Shown here: positions 48,422 to 57,290 of the stretch, one piece after another
Layout of the letters: every line of letters begins with the position of its first letter
Numbering within the stretch: position 1 is the first letter of the stretch
Source of the DNA: Rhodobacterales bacterium HKCCA1288
GTDB lineage: Bacteria > Pseudomonadota > Alphaproteobacteria > Rhodobacterales > Rhodobacteraceae
DNA length: 64,000 nt
Direction of reading: 5' to 3'
Assembly: GCA_015693905.1 (NCBI GenBank)
Contig: CP065161.1
Location: 2,339,001 to 2,403,000 of the forward strand
Notes under the pieces: model-generated
What the model was told of the DNA's origin: nothing
The model's input: the letters and a program-made list of their open reading frames with translations, nothing else
The model's database searches: none
Program-made: the position numbers and the translations under genes

Positions 48422-48437
48422 TGTGACACAGATCACA
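48422..48437. promoter_or_regulatory. CRP/FNR-family binding site ahead of glutamate dehydrogenase
   Basis: TGTGACACAGATCACA contains the two consensus half-sites TGTGA and TCACA with a six-base centre, the ideal CRP form. It lies about 110 bases before the gdh start and also upstream of the divergent Tad-like genes. Which regulator of the family binds cannot be read from the site. Confidence 0.65.
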
Positions 48438-48471
48438 AACCCTTTTTGAGTGTCATGATTTGGCAAAGTTT

Positions 48472-48510
48472 GGGTGCGATGAGGGGGGATATGTAAATTT
48501 AATCGCACCC
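48472..48510. repeat. nine-base perfect inverted repeat in the gdh upstream region
   Basis: GGGTGCGAT (48472-48480) and ATCGCACCC (48502-48510) are perfect complements with a 21-base AT-rich loop that contains ATGTAAATTTAA. It ends 36 bases before the gdh ATG. It may be a leader hairpin or a pair of operator half-sites. A smaller repeat (ACGAAG and CTTCGT, 48378-48400) lies further upstream. Confidence 0.6.
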
Positions 48511-48546
48511 GCGCCGTTTTGTTCGCTGTCTAAGGAAGGAACAGCT

Positions 48547-49983
48547 ATGGCCAGCATCCCTGCAAATGAACCGAGTTTTCGTCAATCCGTTGAACTGATG
48601 TTCAACCGTGCGGCCGCGTTGATGGATCTCTCCCCCGGATTGGAGGAGAAAATTCGCGTCTGCAATTCCACCTATGTGGTGCGTTTTGGCGTTAAGCTAC
48701 GCGGCGAAATTAAGACCTTTACAGGTTATCGCTCGGTGCATTCCGAGCATATGGAACCTGTAAAAGGTGGCATCCGCTATGCCCCCAATGTCAATCAAGA
48801 TGAGGTTGAGGCCTTGGCGTCCCTGATGACGTTTAAATGTGCGCTTGTAGAGGCGCCATTTGGTGGCTCGAAGGGTGGTCTGTGCATTGACCCGCGCGAA
48901 TGGGATGAAGATGAACTCGACCGCATCACCCGCCGCTTTGCCTATGAGTTGATCAAGCGTGATCTCATCAACCCCAGTCAAAACGTGCCCGCCCCAGATA
49001 TGGGCACGGGCGAGCGTGAGATGGCGGTGATTGCAGATCAATATGCTCGCATGAACACAACCGACATTAATGCAAAGGCCTGCGTTACAGGGAAACCCAT
49101 TCATGCGGGGGGTATTCAAGGCCGTATCGAGGCCACAGGGCGAGGCGTGCAATATGCCTTGCGGGAATTCTTTCGCCATCCAGAGGATATCAAGGCGGCC
49201 AATCTATCGGGCGACCTTGAGGGCAAGCGTATCATTGTGCAGGGCTTGGGCAATGTGGGCTATCATGCGGCGCTGTTTCTGCGTGATGAGGATGGCGCAA
49301 AGATTACCCATGTGATCGAACGCGATGGCGCGGTTCATAATGATCAGGGTTTGGATATCGAAGCCCTGCGCGCACATATCGTTGCCACGGGCGGTGTGCG
49401 TGATTTCAAAGGCGGCACCTTCATCGAGGATGGCGCCTCTGCGCTTGAGGCTGAGTGCGATATCCTGATCCCTGCAGCGCTTGAAGGGGTGATTAACCTG
49501 TCCAATGCCGCGCGGATCAAAGCACCGCTCATCATTGAGGCGGCCAATGGCCCGATCACCGCTGGCGCGGATGATGTGCTGCGCGAAAAGGGCGTGGTGA
49601 TTATTCCTGATCTTTACGCCAATGCGGGTGGCGTGACCGTGTCCTATTTCGAGTGGGTGAAGAACCTGTCACATATCCGATTTGGTCGGATGCAGCGCCG
49701 CCAAGAAGAAAGCCGCCATGAATTGATCGTAAATGAGCTGGAGCGGCTGTCGCGCGACACGGGCATTGGTTGGACGTTGTCGCCCGATTTCAAACAAAAA
49801 TATCTGCGCGGCGCAGGAGAGTTGGAATTGGTGCGTTCGGGCCTCGATGATACGATGCGCACCGCCTATCAGGCGATGCGCGAGGTCTGGCACGATCGCC
49901 ACGATGTGCCTGATTTGCGGATGGCGGGATTTTTGGTGTCCATTGCTCGTGTGGCGGCAAGCTATCGCGCAAAAGGGTTATGA
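48547..49983 (+). CDS. glutamate dehydrogenase (Glu/Leu/Phe/Val dehydrogenase family)
   Basis: It interconverts glutamate and 2-oxoglutarate plus ammonia, or acts on a related amino acid. The start is the ATG at 48547 behind AAGGAAGGA, giving 478 residues. HMEPVKGGIRYAPNV and FKCALVEAPFGGSKGG (catalytic Lys region) are near residues 60-115, PAPDMGTGEREM near 150 and the nucleotide fold GLGNVGYHAA near 235. NAGGVTVSYFEWVKNLSH near 360 is a family hallmark. The preceding CRP-type site suggests carbon or redox control. Confidence 0.93.
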   Translation: MASIPANEPSFRQSVELMFNRAAALMDLSPGLEEKIRVCNSTYVVRFGVKLRGEIKTFTGYRSVHSEHMEPVKGGIRYAPNVNQDEVEALASLMTFKCALVEAPFGGSKGGLCIDPREWDEDELDRITRRFAYELIKRDLINPSQNVPAPDMGTGEREMAVIADQYARMNTTDINAKACVTGKPIHAGGIQGRIEATGRGVQYALREFFRHPEDIKAANLSGDLEGKRIIVQGLGNVGYHAALFLRDEDGAKITHVIERDGAVHNDQGLDIEALRAHIVATGGVRDFKGGTFIEDGASALEAECDILIPAALEGVINLSNAARIKAPLIIEAANGPITAGADDVLREKGVVIIPDLYANAGGVTVSYFEWVKNLSHIRFGRMQRRQEESRHELIVNELERLSRDTGIGWTLSPDFKQKYLRGAGELELVRSGLDDTMRTAYQAMREVWHDRHDVPDLRMAGFLVSIARVAASYRAKGL

Positions 49984-50008
49984 CCTCTTTCGGGGGCGGG
50001 TTCGCGCT

Positions 50009-50518
50009 TTAGGATTTCGCCCCCAAATCCCGCTCCGCCAATATGATTTTGATCAAATCAGCTACGGCCTTGGCTTCGCCTGCGGATGTGACGCCGCCAA
50101 CAGCCACAGATTTCCCCCAACGCCGCCAAAGACCAGGGGCATAAACGCGACCCCCTTCCTCGGGTTTGTGCAAAAAGACGATAAAGCCTCCCGCGGGCTT
50201 CATCGCGAAAAACCCGCGATCCACGCTTTCGACATTGTCTATATGGAACAGCACGCGGCCATTCTCTTCGCGTAGGCATTCGCGGGTTAGGATCAATTTG
50301 TGCGATGAGGCTTCCCACAATTTATAGGTCATCCCCAATGACCCCACGCCAAACACAATCAACAGCAAGAGCCAGAAGATATGTTGGGGCGGGTTTGTGG
50401 CCGCAATCATGATCAGAAGAAACCCTAGGCCACCCAAACAAAACACCGCAAAGCTGCGGCGGGCAATATTGGGGGCGATATAGCCGATAATCTCGTCTTG
50501 GGCGCGTTTCTTGGCCAC
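50009..50518 (-). CDS. hypothetical membrane protein, 169 residues
   Basis: I do not recognise a named family. Two hydrophobic segments (about 22-40 FAVFCLGGLGFLLIMIA and 47-64 IFWLLLLIVFGVGSLGM) form a hairpin, followed by a soluble C-terminal domain (about 70-165). That domain's beta-rich look (KLILTRECLREENGRVLFHI) recalls small PH-like domains, but this is only impression. It is divergent from the pirin gene and convergent with gdh. Codon usage matches the surroundings. Confidence 0.8.
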   Translation of the reverse strand: MAKKRAQDEIIGYIAPNIARRSFAVFCLGGLGFLLIMIAATNPPQHIFWLLLLIVFGVGSLGMTYKLWEASSHKLILTRECLREENGRVLFHIDNVESVDRGFFAMKPAGGFIVFLHKPEEGGRVYAPGLWRRWGKSVAVGGVTSAGEAKAVADLIKIILAERDLGAKS

Positions 50519-50689
50519 GAAGCATTCCTTTCGCTGAAATCTGCTCCCCGCTCATACATGGAATATCGGCCCTCGCAAAGATGCACATCTTTTTGCGGAT
50601 TTGTGCAGATTGTCATGGTGCGGGATGCGCCCTAGTTTCACTCACGACACGCCCCAAAGATCTTAAGGGGCATGAGAAGGAGAAAGCTT

Positions 50690-51601
50690 ATGTCGATCCG
50701 TCCTGTTGTCGAAGCGCGCAGCGCAAAGCCCACGTTGGAAGGGGCAGGGGTGCATTTGCACCGCGCCTTTGGCTTTCAAGATCCAACCGAACTTGATCCG
50801 TTCTTGTTGTTTGACGATTTTCGTAACGAAGATCCCGCCTATTTCCAGAAAGGGTTCCCTTGGCATCCCCATCGTGGGATTGAGACAATCACCTATGTGC
50901 TGGCAGGCACGGTTGAGCATTCAGACAGCCTTGGCAATACTGGCAAATTGGGGGCAGGTTCGGTGCAATGGATGACCGCAGGGCGGGGCATCTTGCACCA
51001 AGAAATGCCGCTCGGAAACGCCAAAGGGCAAATGCACGGATTTCAGCTGTGGGGCAATCTGCCGTCATCTATGAAAATGACAGATCCGCGCTATCAAGAT
51101 GTCGCCGCGCAAGAAATCCCAGAGGTGATTGATGATGATGGCACCCGCGTCAAAGTGATCGTTGGGGAGTTTTGGGGCAAGAAGGGCCCCGTTGATGGCA
51201 TTGCCGCTGATCCTCAATATTTGGATATTTCGATCCCTGCGGGCGTGAAGAAAACCTTCCGCATCGACACCTATCGCCGCGCCTTTGCCTATGTCTTCGA
51301 AGGCCAAGCCGCATTCGCGGATGCAAGCCAACCCACAGGCGTGCTTTTGGAAAAAGAGGTCATGGGGCAAGAAGTGAACATTCGCGATATGTCGGGCGAT
51401 CGCACCTTGATCCGATTTGGCACAGGCGATGAGATCACTGTGCAGGCGGGGCCTGAAGGTGTGCGGTTCCTTCTGATTTCGGGTGCACCGATTGAAGAAC
51501 CTGTCGCGTGGCATGGGCCAATTGTGATGAATACCCAAGACGAAATCCGCCAAGCCATTGCGGATTTGCGCAATGGCACCTTTGTGGCGCCCGCGCATTA
51601 A
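50690..51601 (+). CDS. pirin family protein
   Basis: Pirins are two-domain cupins; bacterial members include quercetin dioxygenases and redox-linked regulators. The start is the ATG at 50690 behind AGAAGGAGAAAG. The metal-binding cupin motif WHPHRGIETITYVLAG is near residues 60-75, with TAGRGILHQEMP near 101, supplying the His/Glu ligands. It has 303 residues. It is followed after 42 bases by an alpha/beta hydrolase. The exact reaction is unknown. Confidence 0.93.
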   Translation: MSIRPVVEARSAKPTLEGAGVHLHRAFGFQDPTELDPFLLFDDFRNEDPAYFQKGFPWHPHRGIETITYVLAGTVEHSDSLGNTGKLGAGSVQWMTAGRGILHQEMPLGNAKGQMHGFQLWGNLPSSMKMTDPRYQDVAAQEIPEVIDDDGTRVKVIVGEFWGKKGPVDGIAADPQYLDISIPAGVKKTFRIDTYRRAFAYVFEGQAAFADASQPTGVLLEKEVMGQEVNIRDMSGDRTLIRFGTGDEITVQAGPEGVRFLLISGAPIEEPVAWHGPIVMNTQDEIRQAIADLRNGTFVAPAH

Positions 51602-51643
51602 GTCACCTTTCCAAGGGGCGGGGGATCCCCTAAGAAGCGGCCT

Positions 51644-52396
51644 ATGTTGAACATTGTCGAACATGGCACGCCGCAGGATCGCCCGCCTCTTTTAATCGCG
51701 CATGGTCTTTATGGATCAGCGCGCAATTGGGGTGTGATTGCGAAACGGGTCGAACGGCATTGCCTCACCGTTGATATGCGCAACCACGGCGCAAGCCCAT
51801 GGTATGACAGTCACAGCTACCCTGATCTGGCCAATGATCTGGCCCAAGTGATCGAGGCGCATGGCGCCTGTGCCGATGTGGTTGGCCATTCGATGGGAGG
51901 CAAGGCGGTGATGATGCTGGCTCTGACGCGGCCCGATTTGATCCGCCGCGCCGTGATCGCGGATATTGCCCCCGTGACCTATGGCCATTCGCAACAACCG
52001 ATGATTGATGCCATGCGCGCAGTTGATCTCAGTGCGGTTGCGACACGCGGGGATGCAGATCGCCAATTGCAGGCCCATGTGAACGATGCAGGGGTGCGCG
52101 CGTTTTTGCTGCAATCGCTGGATGTTAAGGCACAGGCGTGGCGGCTAAACTTAGATGTTCTCTCGCGCGAAATGGCGAAGATCACAAGCTGGCCTGAGGG
52201 GGATTTCACCCCCTTTGCGGGGGATATCTTGTTCCTGTCGGGCGGGCGTTCCGATTATGTCCGCCCCGAGCATCGCCCCGCCATTAAGGCGCTGTTTCCC
52301 AATGCGAAATTCGCAAAAATTCCGCAAGCGGGGCATTGGCTGCATGCTGACACCCCGCGGGAATTTGTGGAAAGCCTCAAGGTGTTCTTAGGCTAA
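51644..52396 (+). CDS. alpha/beta hydrolase (YbfF-like esterase)
   Basis: A 250-residue serine hydrolase. The oxyanion segment LLIAHGLYGSARNWG is at about residues 16-30, the nucleophile elbow VGHSMGG near 82 and the late Asp and His are in SGGRSDYV and IPQAGHWLHADTP. The layout MRNHGASPW places it with YbfF/PGAP-type esterases. The substrate is not known. It is convergent with cytochrome b561 with a four-base stop overlap. Confidence 0.92.
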   Translation: MLNIVEHGTPQDRPPLLIAHGLYGSARNWGVIAKRVERHCLTVDMRNHGASPWYDSHSYPDLANDLAQVIEAHGACADVVGHSMGGKAVMMLALTRPDLIRRAVIADIAPVTYGHSQQPMIDAMRAVDLSAVATRGDADRQLQAHVNDAGVRAFLLQSLDVKAQAWRLNLDVLSREMAKITSWPEGDFTPFAGDILFLSGGRSDYVRPEHRPAIKALFPNAKFAKIPQAGHWLHADTPREFVESLKVFLG

Positions 52397-52881
52397 CCTG
52401 CGCGTTTCATGCGCTGCATGATATTGGTCTTCCAGACAAATTGATGCACCAAGACCGCGCCCACATGCACCAAGACCAAAAGCATGAGAAGCGACTTGAG
52501 AACCTCATGCACCTCGGCGCTCGCCTCAATCTGACCGCCCCATGCCAGCATCCCTGTGATTGGCAAGGCCAGCATCAGCGCATAAAAGGCCCAATGGGCG
52601 AGATGCGATAGCCGCGCGAAAATCGCGGGCTCTTCTGCGGGGGCATCAGGCGCGCCGCGCCGCAGGCGCAGAACAAGCCGCCAGATCACCAAAAGCAGCA
52701 CCAAAATCCCAGGAATGGCGTGGCTCGCCCATCCCAAGGATTGCGCGTAAACGCCTGTTTCAAGCGCCTGCTCATAGGCCTCTTCAATGCCTTCGTGGTA
52801 GACGAATTGATAAATGATCAGGGCGGCTATGCCCCAATGCAGCGCAATCTGCGTGCCGCTATAGCCCAGTGGTTTTGACAT
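52393..52881 (-). CDS. cytochrome b561 family protein
   Basis: A 162-residue four-helix membrane cytochrome. The haem-ligand histidines are expected in IALHWGIAAL (His15), GWASHAIPG, SHLAHWAFY and LVHVGAVLVHQFVW, the usual two-pair arrangement of the family. It transfers electrons in the inner membrane, possibly with superoxide or quinone, but the partner is unknown. A 60-residue membrane protein gene lies 16 bases upstream on the same strand. Confidence 0.9.
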   Translation of the reverse strand: MSKPLGYSGTQIALHWGIAALIIYQFVYHEGIEEAYEQALETGVYAQSLGWASHAIPGILVLLLVIWRLVLRLRRGAPDAPAEEPAIFARLSHLAHWAFYALMLALPITGMLAWGGQIEASAEVHEVLKSLLMLLVLVHVGAVLVHQFVWKTNIMQRMKRAG

Positions 52882-52897
52882 CTCTTTTCCGTTCCTA

Positions 52898-53080
52898 TCA
52901 GGTTAATGCCTTAATACGCCCCGCTATGATCCACGCAGCGGGCAAGGCAATGACCGCACCACCCCCTGCGGCAATGGCAATCGGCTGCCACCCGTCAAGA
53001 CCTGCGGCCAACACAGCTGTTACGCCGATCCCCGCCAAAGCTGTCGCGGCCAATGTGAACAAAAGCAAGAACAGGCGCAT
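52898..53080 (-). CDS. small two-helix membrane protein, 60 residues
   Basis: Two hydrophobic helices (about 4-27 and 33-54) joined by DGWQP, ending in GRIKALT. Proteins of this size and pattern are common in Rhodobacteraceae and are sometimes misnamed CTP synthetase. It lies just upstream of the cytochrome b561 gene on the same strand, so it may be co-transcribed. No function can be assigned. Confidence 0.7.
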   Translation of the reverse strand: MRLFLLLFTLAATALAGIGVTAVLAAGLDGWQPIAIAAGGGAVIALPAAWIIAGRIKALT

Positions 53081-53542
53081 CTAACACCCCCTTTATCGCA
53101 TGAGGCGCGTTCCCCATGAGGGCAGGATGGCAGAGGTGGGGCCAGTCCGCCTTGATTTTGGTCAATTCATTGAGAAAATATGACCTGCGCCGAAAGCGTG
53201 GCCCCAGACCCTACTTCCGACGCAGCACAAGGCCACCATTTACCCCCATCACTGCGCAAAGCCGCTGGCCCGACTGTTGCGCCCCCTCATCAGAGCGCGC
53301 GCGGGGCCGTGATGTCAAGGCAAAGCCGCGGGTCAGTTGGCTACAAAAAGGGCGTGGGAGTATTGGACGCGGGAGGGATAGCTGTTTGTTACCCTGCGCT
53401 TCAATGCTCATCGCTGGAGTTGCTAATGCGGTAGTTTTTGATTGGAGCGCGAGCTTGGGGCGTACGGGCAATGATTCCGATGTTGTCATTACAAAAAAAA
53501 TATATATTTTTAACAACAAACAGACGTCACACTGAGCATATC
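53081..53542. other. 462-base intergenic region ahead of the low-GC insert
   Basis: No convincing gene. The first part is GC-rich and contains short frames without family character. GC content falls from about 53380, reaching a run of A and T (ACAAAAAAAATATATATTTT) just before the proteinase gene. The left edge of a horizontally acquired segment probably lies here, but no attachment-site repeat or tRNA remnant was found. Confidence 0.6.
53483..53510 (+). promoter_or_regulatory. candidate promoter of the SDH-type proteinase gene
   Basis: TTGTCA (53483-53488) and TATTTT (53505-53510) are spaced by 16 bases in a strongly AT-rich stretch, about 33 bases before the ATG. Several alternative -10 elements exist within the TATATATTTT run. 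Confidence 0.45.
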
Positions 53543-54412
53543 ATGACACCCGATCATTTTGACAGGTCGATCTTCGAGGTTGTGAACAACCGAGCGCAAA
53601 AACTTGAAGGCGTGCTGGAGTCAGACGTAATTTTTTATCATGGAAGCATATACCCTCAGTATTTTCGATACTTCCGCGATTTTGTTGAACAGGTAAAGCG
53701 CGCAAGCAAACGTAGTGACAACGCAATATCTGTGATACTAAGAACTGGTGGCGGGTCAGCCGAAACCACAGAACGTATGGTCGGGGTCCTTCGTAAGCAT
53801 TACAATACAGTCAACTTCGTCGTGCCGGACGTTGCGATGTCGGCAGGAACAATATTTTGTATGTCTGGTGACAAGATTTATATGGACTATGCATCAACCT
53901 TAGGTCCGATTGATCCTCAAGTGCCCACCCCAGATACTGGAGACTACGTGCCAGCGCTTGGATACCTTGATAAAGTGCAAGAGTTGACGGTTAAGGGGCA
54001 GCTTGCACCAGCCGACGTTGTAATGTTGAAAAGCCTTGATCTCGCTAAACTTGCACTTTTCGAGCAAGCTCGTGAGCTCTCAATAGAACTTCTTAAGAAG
54101 TGGTTAGTGGAGTACAAGTTCCGCAATTGGACGCAACATCGCACTACAAATCGTGGGGCGCCAGTCACTGAACACGAAAAAGCCGAACGCGCTGAGCAGA
54201 TTGCGCGGGATTTAGCCGATCATCGAATGTGGCGATCTCACGGACGGAGCCTAGACGTGAAAAAGCTTACTGATCTAAGAATTGAGATTGACGATTATTC
54301 TGATGATGAGGCACTGCGAAATGCCATACGAGAATATAACGATCCTTTAACTGGTTTTGTGGATCGTATGCGTACGGAATTCATGCTACATAGTCACAAT
54401 GTTCCGTTGTGA
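53543..54412 (+). CDS. SDH-family Clp-fold serine proteinase
   Basis: This 289-residue cytoplasmic protein belongs to the serine dehydrogenase proteinase group, relatives of SppA/ClpP. The likely nucleophile is Ser100 in VPDVAMSAGTIFCMSGDKIY, followed by the family hallmark STLGPIDPQV near 118. A glycine-rich oxyanion segment, ILRTGGGSAETTERM, is at about 66-80. There is no signal peptide or membrane segment, unlike SppA. The start is the ATG at 53543, MTPDHFDRS; the ribosome-binding site is weak. Base composition and codon use differ clearly from the neighbours, which indicates transfer. It is followed by a small gene 11 bases later. The biological role is not known; peptide cleavage is inferred from the family. 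Confidence 0.85.
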   Translation: MTPDHFDRSIFEVVNNRAQKLEGVLESDVIFYHGSIYPQYFRYFRDFVEQVKRASKRSDNAISVILRTGGGSAETTERMVGVLRKHYNTVNFVVPDVAMSAGTIFCMSGDKIYMDYASTLGPIDPQVPTPDTGDYVPALGYLDKVQELTVKGQLAPADVVMLKSLDLAKLALFEQARELSIELLKKWLVEYKFRNWTQHRTTNRGAPVTEHEKAERAEQIARDLADHRMWRSHGRSLDVKKLTDLRIEIDDYSDDEALRNAIREYNDPLTGFVDRMRTEFMLHSHNVPL

Positions 54413-54423
54413 GGGAGGAAGCG

Positions 54424-54618
54424 ATGAGCATAACTGGTGATGTACGGAAGCTGCTCGCCCACCAGCGGCAGCCTGAAGAGTTGGAAGGCGCTTTGCGCGA
54501 TGCCGAGCTATTAGCGGACCTTTTTTCGGATGTAAGACCAATCCCGTACATTGTGCCGATAGAGAGGTTCGCTGGGTTGCCAATCTTAGGCGAGGAAAAG
54601 AGCAGCTTTCTACCTTAG
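54424..54618 (+). CDS. small protein partner of the SDH-type proteinase, 64 residues
   Basis: I do not recognise this protein. It has an amphipathic N-terminal half rich in Leu, Glu and Arg (ITGDVRKLLAHQRQPEELEG) and a Pro-containing second half (DVRPIPYIVPIERFAGLP). It has no Cys and no membrane segment. A strong GAGGGAGGAAG ribosome-binding site lies directly before the ATG, right after the proteinase stop, so the two genes form an operon. It might be a regulator, adaptor or substrate of the proteinase; this is inference from adjacency only. Confidence 0.65.
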   Translation: MSITGDVRKLLAHQRQPEELEGALRDAELLADLFSDVRPIPYIVPIERFAGLPILGEEKSSFLP

Positions 54619-54836
54619 CCCGCTTCATACGCAGTGCATAATTTTGCCTGCCTACGCCCTAAGTGGTTGAGCGTAACTTAAGGCACTGTAAGCGGTTAAC
54701 TGGGACCTAGCATTGGCCCCCGACCAATTTTTTGATGGTGGTAGTTCTAGGACGCATTGTCTTATTACCATTGGCACGACCTGTGCGTGATTGGCATCGC
54801 TTGAAAAATTACTGAACCAAACGCTCTGATTAATGC
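54619..54836. other. intergenic region between the proteinase pair and lepA
   Basis: 218 bases of mixed composition, lower in GC than the chromosome around it. Nothing recognisable: no repeat shared with the left edge of the insert, no clear terminator and no tRNA remnant. Confidence 0.5.
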
Positions 54837-56636
54837 TCAATCATCCATCTTCAACGCGTTGATGAACGCGCTTTGCGGGATTTCGACCTTGCCGAATTGG
54901 CGCATCTTCTTCTTGCCCGCTTTCTGCTTATCCAAGAGTTTCCGCTTGCGGGTGGCATCCCCGCCATAACATTTTGCGGTCACGTCCTTGCGCAGCGCGG
55001 CCAAGGTTTCGCGTGCGATGATGCGCCCGCCAATCGCGGCTTGGATCGGGATTTTGAACATATGGCGGGGGATCAGCTCTTTGAGCTTTTCGCACATCAT
55101 GCGGCCCCGCTGTTCGGCGCGGTCCCGATGCACCATGGTCGATAGGGCATCAACTGGCTCATCATTCACCAGAATTTGCATTTTGACCAAGTAATCCTGC
55201 TGATAGCCCGTCATCTGATAGTCAAAGCTGGCATAGCCTTTGGTGACCGATTTCAGGCGGTCGTAGAAGTCAAACACAACTTCGTTCAGCGGCAAATCAT
55301 AGACCACCATCGCGCGGTTGCCCGCATAGGTGAGGTCAAGCTGCACCCCGCGGCGGTCTTGGCAGAGTTTCAGGACATCGCCCAAGAAATCATCAGGCAC
55401 AAGGATCGTGGCCTTGATCCGCGGTTCTTCGATATGATCGACATAGGTCAGGTCGGGCATATCGGCGGGATTGTGCAATTCCACCATCGACCCATCCCGC
55501 ATATGCACATGATAAATCACCGAAGGTGCGGTGGTGATAAGGTCGATATCATATTCACGCTCGAGACGGTCGCGGATGACCTCAAGGTGCAAAAGACCCA
55601 AGAACCCGCAGCGGAAGCCGAACCCAAGCGCGGCCGAGGTTTCCATCTCATAGGTAAAGCTTGCGTCATTGAGGGCCAATTTCTCAATCGCATCGCGCAG
55701 GTCTTCGAAGTCATTGGCATCCACAGGGAAAAGGCCGCAGAACACCACAGGGATCGAGGGCTTGAACCCAGGAAGCGCTGCCGCACAGCCGCCTTTATCA
55801 TGGGTGATGGTGTCGCCCACACGGGTGTCGCGCACCTGTTTGATGGAGGCGGTCAGAAACCCGATCTCGCCTGGCCCGAGCTCTGCAATATTTTCCATCC
55901 GCGGGCGGAACACGCCTAGGCGGTCAATTTGATACAGCCCGCCCGTTTTCATCATACGGACGCGGTCGCCCTTTTTGATCTTGCCATCCACAACGCGGAT
56001 CAGAACGACCACGCCCAGATAAGGGTCATAATAGCTGTCGATCAGCATCGCTTTTAGCGGTGCATTCGCGTCACCTGTGGGTGCAGGCAGGCGGGTGACG
56101 ATTGCCTCTAGAACGTCAGGGATGCCCAAACCCGTTTTCGCGGAAATCATGACCGCGTCCGAGGCATCAATCCCGATCACATCTTCGATCTGTTCGCAAA
56201 CCCGTTCAGGTTCGGCGGCAGGCAGGTCAATCTTATTGAGAACGGGAACAATCTCATGATCCGCTTCAATCGCCTGATACACATTGGCCAAGGTCTGCGC
56301 TTCAACCCCTTGGCTGGCATCCACAACCAATAGCGACCCTTCCACCGCCCGCATCGAGCGGCTGACCTCATAGGCGAAATCGACATGGCCGGGCGTGTCG
56401 ATCAGGTTCAGAACATAGGTCTGGCCGTCCTTGGCAGGGTATTCAATCCGCACAGTATTGGCCTTGATGGTGATCCCGCGCTCGCGCTCGATATCCATCG
56501 CGTCAAGCAATTGCTCTTTCATATCTCGCTCGGCCACTGTGCCTGTCAATTGAATCAGGCGATCCGCCAAGGTGGATTTGCCGTGGTCGATATGCGCCAC
56601 GATGGAGAAGTTACGAATGCGAGAAAGCTCGGTCAT
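54837..56636 (-). CDS. lepA: elongation factor 4 (LepA)
   Basis: LepA is a ribosomal GTPase acting in translation initiation or back-translocation. The P-loop [19 protein letters not shown] is at about residues 14-32, the G2/G3 region [14 protein letters not shown] and [14 protein letters not shown] near 80, and the guanine motif NKID near 134. The C-terminal LepA-specific domain ends [12 protein letters not shown]. It has 599 residues. Isolated transcription unit on the minus strand. Confidence 0.98.
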   Translation of the reverse strand: MTELSRIRNFSIVAHIDHGKSTLADRLIQLTGTVAERDMKEQLLDAMDIERERGITIKANTVRIEYPAKDGQTYVLNLIDTPGHVDFAYEVSRSMRAVEGSLLVVDASQGVEAQTLANVYQAIEADHEIVPVLNKIDLPAAEPERVCEQIEDVIGIDASDAVMISAKTGLGIPDVLEAIVTRLPAPTGDANAPLKAMLIDSYYDPYLGVVVLIRVVDGKIKKGDRVRMMKTGGLYQIDRLGVFRPRMENIAELGPGEIGFLTASIKQVRDTRVGDTITHDKGGCAAALPGFKPSIPVVFCGLFPVDANDFEDLRDAIEKLALNDASFTYEMETSAALGFGFRCGFLGLLHLEVIRDRLEREYDIDLITTAPSVIYHVHMRDGSMVELHNPADMPDLTYVDHIEEPRIKATILVPDDFLGDVLKLCQDRRGVQLDLTYAGNRAMVVYDLPLNEVVFDFYDRLKSVTKGYASFDYQMTGYQQDYLVKMQILVNDEPVDALSTMVHRDRAEQRGRMMCEKLKELIPRHMFKIPIQAAIGGRIIARETLAALRKDVTAKCYGGDATRKRKLLDKQKAGKKKMRQFGKVEIPQSAFINALKMDD

Positions 56637-56712
56637 GTTGGCCCTAGGCTATGCGTGCAGTAAGCGGTCAGATAGCGCAAGGCGGGCCAATAGGAAAGAG
56701 GGCTCAGATGAT

Positions 56713-56749
56713 AAACCCGCGCAAGCACATGCCCTGCCTGCGCGGGTTT
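56713..56749 (-). terminator. strong terminator downstream of the PCu(A)C gene
   Basis: An 11-base perfect inverted repeat (AAACCCGCGCA and TGCGCGGGTTT) with a 15-base loop starts 6 bases after the PCu(A)C stop on the minus strand and is followed by TTTATC. It separates this unit from lepA. Confidence 0.8.
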
Positions 56750-56755
56750 GCGGGA

Positions 56756-57241
56756 TCAGTTGTTATGGCCTTCGCCCATCGACCCGTGGCCACTCATGGA
56801 ATGACCTTCGGGCATGCGATCAAGATCAACGGGGATGGTCACTGTCAGCGGGCTTGCCGTCTCGAAGGTGAACGTCACTTCGATCTCAGCACCATTTTCC
56901 ATCGGTGCATTCAGCCCCATGAACATCACGTGCTTGCCGCCACGTTCTAGGAAGATGGTTTCGCCTGCTGCAATGGGAAACCCTTCTTCGACATGCACCA
57001 TACGCATCACCCCATCCCCATCGGCGATATGGGTGTGTAGCTCGACTTTGGCAGCCGCATCTGACGTCACGCCCGTGATGACGTCATCTTGGCCCGTATC
57101 GTTGGTGATTTGCATAAAGGCCGCACCTGTGGGGGCCGAGGGGCCTGTGCTGCGGGCATAGGCATCGCTGACGACCATATCGGCCAACGCGAAAGAGGGC
57201 AGCGCGCAGAGGGCTGCCGCGAGGAAAAACTGTTTTTTCAT
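56756..57241 (-). CDS. periplasmic copper chaperone PCu(A)C
   Basis: PCu(A)C proteins deliver Cu(I) in the periplasm, often to cytochrome c oxidase. The start is the ATG at 57241 behind a GGAGA stretch, giving 161 residues with a signal peptide (about 1-20, ending FALA). The copper site is formed by ELHTH, VMRM and KHVMFMGL around residues 67-110, the family H/M motif. The C-terminal tail EGHSMSGHGSMGEGH is rich in His and Met and may be an extra metal-binding tail. A DUF2946-like gene lies 49 bases upstream. Confidence 0.93.
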   Translation of the reverse strand: MKKQFFLAAALCALPSFALADMVVSDAYARSTGPSAPTGAAFMQITNDTGQDDVITGVTSDAAAKVELHTHIADGDGVMRMVHVEEGFPIAAGETIFLERGGKHVMFMGLNAPMENGAEIEVTFTFETASPLTVTIPVDLDRMPEGHSMSGHGSMGEGHNN

Positions 57242-57290
57242 TTTGGATATCTCCATCCAGATCTGTGTTGAAATTCAAATAGGGTTGAAC

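Noticed and set aside
53211-53519. Minus-strand frame in the gap before the proteinase gene, considered as a gene remnant.
   Set aside because: It runs through the composition boundary and the AT-rich promoter; no family similarity was recognised.
54652-54840. 62-codon frame on the minus strand between the proteinase pair and lepA.
   Set aside because: No recognised motif, no ribosome-binding site, and composition of non-coding sequence.
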